DNA from: Deltaproteobacteria bacterium
GTDB lineage: Bacteria; Bdellovibrionota; FAC87; UBA2466
Length of the DNA: 6,058 nucleotides
Assembly: GCA_013205415.1 (NCBI GenBank)
Contig: JABMMY010000271.1
Span: 1 to 6,058, forward strand
Direction: 5' to 3'
Below the pieces are notes generated by a model. That model saw nothing but the letters and a program-made list of their open reading frames with translations. It had not been told where the DNA came from and did no database searches. This document shows, in pieces, positions 1 to 5,121 of the stretch. A program made the position numbers and the translations under genes. Within the stretch, counting starts at the first letter, position 1, and each line of letters starts with the position of its first letter.

Positions 1-10
1 ACATCGCCTT

Positions 11-370
11 ATGCTGCCTTCGACAGAAAAACGATTAAGCCACGAAAAACTCATCGTTTACCAAACAACCCTCAAGTTTGTTGCTTTAACGATAGAAATC
101 ATTCGACAGTTTCCCAAAGGCAACGCCGATATCATAGATCAATTAAAGCGAGCTTCTACTTCAATTCCATTTAATATCGCCGAAGGTGCTGGGAAAAATA
201 GTTCAGCTGATACGGCAAGGTATTTTGCCATAGCCCGGGGATCTGCCCTTGAATGCGGTGCAATCCTAGATGTTTGTTGCCTGCTGAAAATTGCAGAGAA
301 TAAAGAGGTGAAGGTGGCCAAGGGTCATCTTTTTGAAATTGTTTCAATGCTTTCAAAAATGTGCCGGTGA
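11..370 (+). CDS. four-helix bundle protein (23S rRNA intervening-sequence protein family)
   Basis: Small all-helical protein of 119 aa, the usual size for the family of proteins first found encoded in intervening sequences of 23S rRNA (same fold as the Avd accessory protein of diversity-generating retroelements). Seen in the sequence: an N-terminal SHEKLIVYQ segment (residues 10-18), then the family hallmark QLKRASTSIPFNIAEG (residues 44-59), then ARYFAIARGSALE (about 69-81) with the conserved GS..E. No TM segment or signal peptide is evident. The molecular function of the family is unknown; binding of nucleic acid or another protein is usually supposed. No rRNA sequence flanks it here, so this is a free-standing copy. 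The start is uncertain: only 10 bases lie upstream, with no visible ribosome binding site, and the frame is open to the window edge; ATG at 11 puts the HEKL.VYQ block close to where family members normally carry it. A hexamer repeat array begins on its stop codon. Confidence 0.88.
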   Translation: MLPSTEKRLSHEKLIVYQTTLKFVALTIEIIRQFPKGNADIIDQLKRASTSIPFNIAEGAGKNSSADTARYFAIARGSALECGAILDVCCLLKIAENKEVKVAKGHLFEIVSMLSKMCR

Positions 371-440
371 GTTTAAGTAGAAGTTCAGGATCAAGTCTAA
401 GTTTAAGTTTAAGTTTAAGTTTAAGTTTAAGTCTAGGTTT
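369..440. repeat. degenerate AAGTTT hexanucleotide tandem array
   Basis: Twelve hexamers can be laid end to end in one register: GAGTTT, AAGTAG, AAGTTC, AGGATC, AAGTCT, five perfect AAGTTT copies (399-428), AAGTCT and AGGTTT. The centre is homogeneous and the edges are decayed, as expected for a tandem array that expands in the middle. The first unit uses the last two bases of the TGA stop of the four-helix bundle gene, so the array directly abuts that gene. As RNA the unit is self-complementary if G-U wobbles are allowed. No coding role is likely. Its function is unknown; it could be a slippage product or a mark linked to the mobility of the upstream gene. Confidence 0.85.
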
Positions 441-447
441 AAGCCAC

Positions 448-480
448 TGGGTCTCGCGCATATGTTAGAGATCCCATTTT
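448..480 (+). terminator. candidate terminator downstream of the four-helix bundle gene and repeat array
   Basis: TGGGTCTC (448-455) and GAGATCCCA (468-476) can form eight base pairs with one bulged base around a 12-nt loop, followed by TTTT (477-480). The T-run is short and the loop large, so it would be a modest Rho-independent terminator. Its position between two same-strand genes supports the call. The rest of the 371-575 gap holds the hexamer array and a weak candidate promoter; I see no further gene in it. Confidence 0.4.
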
Positions 481-510
481 AGCAAAGAACTCACCTTTAC
501 CGTTTTGTTA

Positions 511-539
511 TTGCCGCCACGAAGTTTCAATGTTCAAAT
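511..539 (+). promoter_or_regulatory. weak candidate sigma70-type promoter for the PuuD-like gene
   Basis: TTGCCG (511-516) and TCAAAT (534-539) are separated by 17 nt; each matches four of six consensus bases. Transcription would start near 546, leaving a leader of about 30 nt that contains the ribosome binding site. Both boxes are imperfect in an AT-rich stretch, so this is only a candidate. Confidence 0.25.
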
Positions 540-575
540 ATCGACTTAAAAATAAAAAACCTTTTTGGAGATCCT

Positions 576-1205
576 ATGATGGCACTCAGTGATTTTAATT
601 CAAACTTTCTACTTGTTTTACGATGGTCCCATATTATGGCCGGCATTACCTGGATCGGACTTCTCTATTTTTTCAATTTTGTGAACGTGCCCTTTCAAGG
701 CGTTCTAGAAAAGGAATTGAAACCTAGAGTGAATCCCATTCTTCTTTCTCGTGCCCTTTGGTGGTTTCGTTGGGCTGCGATGGTCACTTTAGTCGTGGGT
801 TTAATTTTATTTGTAGTGAAGTATGGAGTGGTCGGGGAATCTACCGGTTTACTTCGTGATGATGATGGAAAACTCTCAGGACGAGCTGCTTGGATTATGT
901 TTGGAATGTTTCTAGGCATTATCATGTGGTTCAATGTGTGGTTTGTAATTTGGCCCGCGCAAAAACAGATCCTTACCTGGATGAAGGCCGGACAAACTCC
1001 ACCTGAAATGGCAGGTTTGGCTAAAAGAGCCCTACTCTTCTCAAGAACCAATACCTATCTTTCAGGACCGATGCTGTTTGGAATGATTGCGCCTAATAAT
1101 TATGGAGCCTTCAGTGTCTGTTCTGTGGTGACCGTATCGGTATTTAGCACCGTCATCATGTGGGGCCTTATTAAGATGTCCCATAAAGTCGGCCAAACCG
1201 TTTAA
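576..1205 (+). CDS. integral membrane protein, PuuD-type urate oxidase N-terminal domain (stand-alone)
   Basis: A 209-aa polytopic membrane protein with helices at roughly residues 11-34, 64-84, 105-127 and 178-199. Motifs typical of the PF06181-type (Urate_ox_N) domain are visible: RWSHIMAGITWIG (16-28), with a His in the first helix; NVWFVIWPAQKQI (120-132); and FSRTNTYLSGPMLFGM (155-170). In full-length PuuD, a membrane-bound urate hydroxylase, this domain is followed by a cytochrome c domain of about 200 residues. Here the protein ends after the membrane domain, with no CXXCH and no second ORF that could supply one, so urate oxidation cannot be assumed. A role in electron transfer or haem binding is possible but unproven. 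Two tandem ATGs occur: GGAG (567-570) lies 5 nt from ATG 576 and 8 nt from ATG 579, so the second may be the true start (208 aa). It appears to be a single-gene unit, ending 7 nt before a strong terminator and convergent with the HU/IHF gene. Confidence 0.85.
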   Translation: MMALSDFNSNFLLVLRWSHIMAGITWIGLLYFFNFVNVPFQGVLEKELKPRVNPILLSRALWWFRWAAMVTLVVGLILFVVKYGVVGESTGLLRDDDGKLSGRAAWIMFGMFLGIIMWFNVWFVIWPAQKQILTWMKAGQTPPEMAGLAKRALLFSRTNTYLSGPMLFGMIAPNNYGAFSVCSVVTVSVFSTVIMWGLIKMSHKVGQTV

Positions 1206-1212
1206 AAAAATT

Positions 1213-1255
1213 AAAGCCCGTAAGACACTTTAAGAGTGTCTTACGGGCTTTTTTT
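1213..1255. terminator. bidirectional Rho-independent terminator between convergent genes
   Basis: A perfect 17-bp inverted repeat (1213-1229 with 1235-1251) closes a 5-nt loop. On the plus strand the stem runs into a T-tract ending at 1255; on the minus strand it is followed by AATTTTTTT (1212 down to 1204). It begins 7 nt after the stop of the membrane protein gene and 25 nt beyond the stop of the HU/IHF gene, so it can end transcription from both sides. Confidence 0.93.
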
Positions 1256-1276
1256 ATTCTATATTTTAAAAGAATC

Positions 1277-1552
1277 TTAACTATCGATTCGTTTTTTTAA
1301 TTCTTTTCCTACTTTAAAGAAGGGAAGTTTTTTCTCGGGAACAAAAACATCGGCTCCTGTTTTTGGATTTCTTCCCACATAAGATTTATAACTCTTTACA
1401 AACCAGCTCCCAAAACCGCGAATCTCAATCCGATCTCCCCTGACCATCGACATGAAAAAAGAATCGAAAATAGTATTTACCAATTCCTCTGCCTTTTTTT
1501 TGGTCAAGTTCGCTTTGCGAGCTAAGTTTTCAATCAATTCGGATTTAGTCAC
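1277..1552 (-). CDS. HU/IHF-family nucleoid DNA-binding protein
   Basis: A 91-aa protein of standard length for the family, which acts as a dimer that bends DNA through two beta-ribbon arms. Seen: an N-terminal helical region (TKSELIENLA to about residue 35), the RGFGSW core (45-50), the beta-arm tip GRNPKTG (60-66) with the intercalating Pro at 63, and the C-terminal LPFFKVGKELKKRI (76-89). The wording of the C-terminus and the N-terminal MTKSELIE is closer to IHF-beta-like proteins than to E. coli HU, but bacteria outside the Gammaproteobacteria often have one such protein, so HU versus IHF is left open. The start is GTG at 1552-1550, preceded by AGGAGG (1562-1557) 4 nt away, a strong though closely spaced site. 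It is last in the minus-strand gene series but has a candidate promoter of its own and a strong terminator, so it may be transcribed independently of the glycan genes. Confidence 0.95.
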   Translation of the reverse strand: MTKSELIENLARKANLTKKKAEELVNTIFDSFFMSMVRGDRIEIRGFGSWFVKSYKSYVGRNPKTGADVFVPEKKLPFFKVGKELKKRIDS

Positions 1553-1739
1553 AATCCCTCCTAAAGACGTATCGTTCTAATGTGGCTGTGGTCGCCGCTA
1601 CCGGTTGTTTTAGCGATCTTCGACGATTAAACTTAATGCATTGAGCAATTAAATTCCTAAGTACCTTATTATTATAAGTTTTTATGGCCACTAATCCAAC
1701 AAAAAAAAATAGAAGGTAGAGAATGGCCCTTACAATCAT
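1545..1739 (-). CDS. doubtful small single-pass membrane protein (64 aa)
   Basis: Not recognised as any family. An ORF of 64 codons begins with ATG 12 nt after the stop of the GDPD-like gene and overlaps the HU/IHF start by 8 nt. A weak GAG-type ribosome site (1748-1746) lies 6 nt before the ATG. Residues about 3-19 would form one hydrophobic helix (ILYLLFFFVGLVAI); the rest is basic (NRRRSLK) and shows no motif. For: the tight operon spacing and a plausible membrane anchor. Against: the Phe run comes from a T9 tract, and a good -10/-35 pair for the next gene lies within it, so the stretch may simply be the HU/IHF promoter and leader. Confidence 0.35.
   Translation of the reverse strand: MIVRAILYLLFFFVGLVAIKTYNNKVLRNLIAQCIKFNRRRSLKQPVAATTATLERYVFRRDCD
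1671..1709 (-). promoter_or_regulatory. candidate promoter for the HU/IHF gene with UP-like T-tract
   Basis: Reading the minus strand, a perfect TATAAT (1676-1671) lies 17 nt after TTGGAT (1699-1694; only TTG of the -35 consensus matches). A run of nine T (1709-1701) sits directly upstream of the -35, where AT-rich UP elements occur. Transcription would start near 1664, giving a leader of about 110 nt before the GTG start. The elements lie inside the doubtful 64-aa ORF. The -10 and spacing are good and the -35 is weak. Confidence 0.5.
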
Positions 1740-1751
1740 TACCAGCTCTCT

Positions 1752-2366
1752 TTACGCTGAAGCATCAAGCCACACCTGTGGCTCTTTAGAGCAGATAGCA
1801 TCGGCCAGTTCATAAAGAGGTAGAAACTTTGAAATATTATCTTCTAGCGATTTTCCATGTAACTCAGGACCGACTAAACAAATTTTAAAATCGGACTTTA
1901 GCTCTTTAACTATCTTTTCTGAGATAGGTTTGGCTTGAAAACAATCTACCCATACCCACTCTGCCTTTCCACGAAAACAGTTCACAAAGGCAGGGGGCTC
2001 ATAGGCCGATAAGCGAATGGCAAACCTATTTTTATCCTCAAATTGAGTTTTTTTAACTAACGTGGGGAGTACCGTATCTAAAAAAACATAATCGTTGAGA
2101 TTAAATTTTACTAAGAGCTCCTCAATTTTATTTTCTAAACCATCCTCCTTGGTATTTAACCAAATAGGCCCTGTGATCTCCAATCGTTTAAATTCTTTTA
2201 ACCAGGCTTCAAAATTATCTCCAAGAGTCCAGGGGTCATGCGCTAGGTGAATCATGCCAGCTTGGCCCACATGCGAACGCAGATCAATTTCAACTCCCCA
2301 GGATCTATTCACTAAAGCCAAATCTCCGATAGCATTCACTCGATGTTTTATAAATAACTTACTCAC
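1752..2366 (-). CDS. GDPD/PI-PLC-like TIM-barrel protein of a surface-polysaccharide operon
   Basis: A soluble protein of 204 aa from the preferred start, no signal peptide. Residues recalling glycerophosphodiester phosphodiesterases and PI-PLC-like barrels are visible: H8-R9 near the N-terminus, E26-I-D28 (GVEIDLRSH), H43-D44-P45 (IHLAHDPW) and a Lys at 73 (LNTKEDGL). The Glu that usually precedes that Lys in GDPDs (E-x-K) appears replaced by Asn, so metal binding may differ. Later segments FAIRLSAYEP and WVWVDCF also occur, from memory, in uncharacterised proteins of capsule/LPS loci. A phosphodiesterase or a binder of a phosphorylated sugar is inferred; no substrate can be named. Start choice: ATG at 2375 has GAGGA touching it, too close to work well, whereas GTG at 2366-2364 has GAGGA (2380-2376) 9 nt away and makes a GTGA overlap with the upstream stop, like the other junctions of this operon. 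The ATG reading would add three residues (MDP). Confidence 0.75.
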   Translation of the reverse strand: MSKLFIKHRVNAIGDLALVNRSWGVEIDLRSHVGQAGMIHLAHDPWTLGDNFEAWLKEFKRLEITGPIWLNTKEDGLENKIEELLVKFNLNDYVFLDTVLPTLVKKTQFEDKNRFAIRLSAYEPPAFVNCFRGKAEWVWVDCFQAKPISEKIVKELKSDFKICLVGPELHGKSLEDNISKFLPLYELADAICSKEPQVWLDASA

Positions 2367-4396
2367 AGGGTCCATTCCTCAACCGTATTTGCAGACAATA
2401 AAGTAAGAGCGGTGAGCTGATTTAATCCATCCACACCGTCTCTCCAGATCGGATTTCGCCAAGCGCGAGTGATAGATCTTAAATTAGGAAATATTCTCTT
2501 TGCAATGGCTTGAATCTCTTGAAGCGTAGGATTGCCCTGAATCTCAACTAGCGTACGATTAAAATCATGAGGAGACACCTCAAAAGAGATCTTACAGTTA
2601 GCTAATTCCTGAAGCGCTTTAAGTAAATTTCCAATGGGTGCATCATTCCAAAAGGTGTATCTCAGAATAAAACCAAAGGGGCTTCCATTCATGACCTCCT
2701 CTCGAGTTATCTCCTTTTCAGGTACATACTGAATCACCCAGTCGGCAAACTCCTTTTGGGGCGCAATATGTTTTAGAGAATCGGCCTCTCGACTTACAAA
2801 ACTATCCACCACCCTCTTCGCAGAATGGCCGCGTTGTTTCACATCGCGATTAAACTTCCATGCAAACCTTACTATTTCATGAGGCTCAATAAATATTTTA
2901 AGATCGATCTTAGATCTTAGTCCTCTGAGATAAAGGGTATGTAATCCTTGAATGATAAGAGTTTTAGAGGGTTTTATCTCCTTAGCATTTGTGAAGGTCC
3001 CTGAAAAATGGTCGTAATGAGATTGCAAGACCGAGCTCCCGTTGGCTAATTGCAAAGTATGACTGGCCATGATGCCTAGGTGATTCGCCTTAGGATTTAG
3101 ATGGGTATATTCCTGCCACTTCTGATGATTTCTCTCCCACTTGTGATAATCATCCCCTTCAACCATCAGGGTATTTTTGATATTAAATAGATCTTGAAGA
3201 AGCTGACTCAAATGATTTTTACCCGAGCCACTATTGCCGGCAATTCCCAAAATAAGAGGGTGCGCTCTACCCTGTAGTCGCGCCTCCTGCTCGACGACAA
3301 GCTTCCAGATGACTATCAATACCCCTGCTATTGTCGTCTGTAATAGTGTAAACATGACCCCTGAAGCTAACGGACCCAACTCCGCCCCATATCTAGGAAT
3401 CACAATAAAATTAAATAAATAAACTAGATTAAAACCCCAAAATAAAACCTTTGAAACATTGAGATGAAGAGCAAAGAAGAGACAGAAAAAAGGAACCACC
3501 CAATAATACCATCCCGGCATCGCGCTGGTTCCAATAAGCAACGCCCCAAATAGCACCCCCGAACCAAACAGCAACCCCTTATCGGTAATACGAGAGGACA
3601 CACAAAGCCGTCCCAAAACTGCGAGTAGTAAAAACACTCCGAGATAAATGACCTGCCCAGAACCGAAGTTTAAGTTTGCCGCAAAGATTCGCAAGGCTTC
3701 AGGTGAGGTAGTACTCGCATATAAAAATCTTCCCGTGTGTAACAGGGGCTGAAATCCCACAATAGAAATAGAGGCCCAAATAAATAACCAGGAGGCCATA
3801 GAGAGCATCGCCTTTTTTGCAAAATTTTGATGCCATAGATAGGCCAAAATAAACGGCACCAAAATTACGACATGAAATTTACATAGGGTGGCTAGGGCCA
3901 TGAGCACCGCCGACATGGTAAATCGTCTATAGATTAATAACAGTATCGAAAAAAAGCACAGGGTCATCACTACGACATCTAACTGTCCGTGCACATAGGT
4001 AATAAAAATAGTAACTGGATTAAACCAATATAAAAAAAATAGAGATTTTCGACGTTCCCCACATATTCTCATCATGCCCCATAGCAAAAAAACATCTGCT
4101 AGAAGTAGCGGTAGTTTCATTAGAATAAAACTTAAAGGGGTGGCTCCCATGCTCATCATTCCCAGAGACTGAAAACCCAAATATTTCGGAATGAATAAAA
4201 CTAAAAACAAAAAACTTCCGTAAGGAAAATAGCTTGCAGGCAACAGGCTCCAGGGATTGTGTCCTAAATGCAGGATAGCGGTGTCGATAAAAGGGATAAA
4301 CATATCTCTTAAATAGGAGGCGCCAAAAAAGGGCATGAGACCCACACGCAATAAGACCCCCCACCAAAAAAGACGATTTCTGAGTAGCTGTCTCAT
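2363..4396 (-). CDS. fusion: GT-C-like membrane glycosyltransferase + phosphoribulokinase/uridine-kinase-like domain
   Basis: A 677-aa two-part protein. Residues 1-366 form about 12 membrane helices in the style of GT-C enzymes (mannosyltransferase/GT87-like), which use polyprenyl-phosphate sugars: Asp31 in the first outer loop, FNPVTIF (125-131), HGQLD (136-140) and a Lys173 after a hydrophobic stretch. After a short basic linker (about 367-380) comes a cytoplasmic P-loop kinase domain resembling phosphoribulokinase: GNSGSGKN (387-394), GDDYH (414-418), HYDHFSGT (460-467), IIQGLH (481-486) and FAWKFNRDVKQRGHS (511-525). Two metal-linked positions are unusual: Asn394 instead of Ser/Thr in Walker A and Gln483 instead of Glu in the PRK EGLH motif. 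The C-terminal ~110 residues end with W..GVDGLNQL.ALTLL, as in some uridine-kinase-like proteins. The ATG overlaps the upstream stop (ATGA) and AAGGAA lies 4 nt before it. The fusion suggests that substrate activation or sensing is tethered to membrane glycosyl transfer; the substrate is unknown and kinase activity uncertain. Confidence 0.82.
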   Translation of the reverse strand: MRQLLRNRLFWWGVLLRVGLMPFFGASYLRDMFIPFIDTAILHLGHNPWSLLPASYFPYGSFLFLVLFIPKYLGFQSLGMMSMGATPLSFILMKLPLLLADVFLLWGMMRICGERRKSLFFLYWFNPVTIFITYVHGQLDVVVMTLCFFSILLLIYRRFTMSAVLMALATLCKFHVVILVPFILAYLWHQNFAKKAMLSMASWLFIWASISIVGFQPLLHTGRFLYASTTSPEALRIFAANLNFGSGQVIYLGVFLLLAVLGRLCVSSRITDKGLLFGSGVLFGALLIGTSAMPGWYYWVVPFFCLFFALHLNVSKVLFWGFNLVYLFNFIVIPRYGAELGPLASGVMFTLLQTTIAGVLIVIWKLVVEQEARLQGRAHPLILGIAGNSGSGKNHLSQLLQDLFNIKNTLMVEGDDYHKWERNHQKWQEYTHLNPKANHLGIMASHTLQLANGSSVLQSHYDHFSGTFTNAKEIKPSKTLIIQGLHTLYLRGLRSKIDLKIFIEPHEIVRFAWKFNRDVKQRGHSAKRVVDSFVSREADSLKHIAPQKEFADWVIQYVPEKEITREEVMNGSPFGFILRYTFWNDAPIGNLLKALQELANCKISFEVSPHDFNRTLVEIQGNPTLQEIQAIAKRIFPNLRSITRAWRNPIWRDGVDGLNQLTALTLLSANTVEEWTL

Positions 4397-5121
4397 ATTC
4401 TTCCTTGTCTAAGAGATAGCTGGTACATATATTTCACCATCCCCCAAATAGTTTTATAACGTCCGGCAAAATTAGAGGCCCAATTAGACACTCCGTGAAT
4501 TCGTGGTGGAAACAGAACGGGAATGGTCTGCAGTGTGTATCTATTTTTTAAGGCACAAAAAAGCACATAAAGATCAAAGGCAAAATTAGGCGGCGGTGTG
4601 GGCAGCTTTTCAAGAAGTTCTCTAGAGAAAATTTTAGGTTGCGCATTTAGCTCTCTTATTTTTATTCCTAAAATTAGAAAGGCTAGGGTTTCAAAAACGG
4701 TACTTACGGTTTGATCCTTCCAGTTGCGTCCCGTTCTCTCCCCCTTAACAAGAATATTAGAGAGGCCACTCGCCTTTAATTTATTAATAGCGATGAATGC
4801 ATCCTTGGGATCACACTGCTGATCCGCATGAGACCAACCGATAATCGGCGCTTGGGTATTTTTAAGTCCCTGAAAAACGCCATAACCATAACCCTGGTTT
4901 TTGGCAATAATCACCTTGCGAAACCAAGGGGCCAACTCCGTTTTCTCTAGCTGTAAAAGCACCTCTGTAGAATTATCAAGGCTTCCGTTTTCAACAATCA
5001 CCAATTGAAAGCTAGTGGAGTCATAGCCTGCTTGCTTAGCTGCATTAACCGCTCGTTCAATTAATATCTGCAATGATTTAGATTCATTATAACAGGGCAA
5101 AACCAGTTCAAATTCTCTCAT
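4393..5121 (-). CDS. family 2 glycosyltransferase (DPM1/ArnC-like, without C-terminal membrane helices)
   Basis: A 242-aa GT-A fold enzyme that would transfer a sugar from a nucleotide donor, inner-face cytoplasmic. Seen: LPCYNES (8-14) at the first strand, IVENGSLDNST (42-52, the usual DDGS.D.T with E-N in front), AKNQGYGYGVFQGL (73-86) as in polyprenyl-phosphate sugar synthases, and the metal site region SHADQQCD (97-104), with Asp100 in the DxD-like position. QPKIFSRELL (161-170) and R..GVSNW (207-214) also fit the DPM1/ArnC style. One weak hydrophobic stretch (142-153) exists, but no C-terminal TM pair, so it should be peripheral. Its pairing with a downstream GT-C-type protein suggests synthesis of the lipid-linked donor that protein uses (inference). 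ATG overlaps the preceding stop by 4 nt (ATGA); AGGAG (5136-5132) lies 10 nt upstream. Confidence 0.9.
   Translation of the reverse strand: MREFELVLPCYNESKSLQILIERAVNAAKQAGYDSTSFQLVIVENGSLDNSTEVLLQLEKTELAPWFRKVIIAKNQGYGYGVFQGLKNTQAPIIGWSHADQQCDPKDAFIAINKLKASGLSNILVKGERTGRNWKDQTVSTVFETLAFLILGIKIRELNAQPKIFSRELLEKLPTPPPNFAFDLYVLFCALKNRYTLQTIPVLFPPRIHGVSNWASNFAGRYKTIWGMVKYMYQLSLRQGRI

Noticed and set aside
369..440. CRISPR array
   Set aside because: The repeat unit is 6 nt with no spacers, so this is a simple tandem repeat.
171..461. Minus-strand ORF containing a KLKLKLKLKL stretch
   Set aside because: The Lys-Leu run is only the hexamer array read backwards, and the rest is antisense to the convincingly coding four-helix bundle gene.
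1..480. 23S rRNA intervening sequence setting for the four-helix bundle gene
   Set aside because: No rRNA-like sequence is visible downstream and only 10 bases are visible upstream.
1701..1731. T9 tract on the minus strand as a Rho-independent terminator after the GDPD-like gene
   Set aside because: Only a weak pairing of about 4 bp (AAGG/CCTT) precedes it. It fits better as an AT-rich element upstream of the candidate HU/IHF promoter.
1768..1783. Inverted repeat AGCCACA/TGTGGCT as a terminator for the glycan operon
   Set aside because: It lies inside the 3' end of the GDPD-like coding region, leaves only a 2-nt loop and has no T-run after it on the minus strand.
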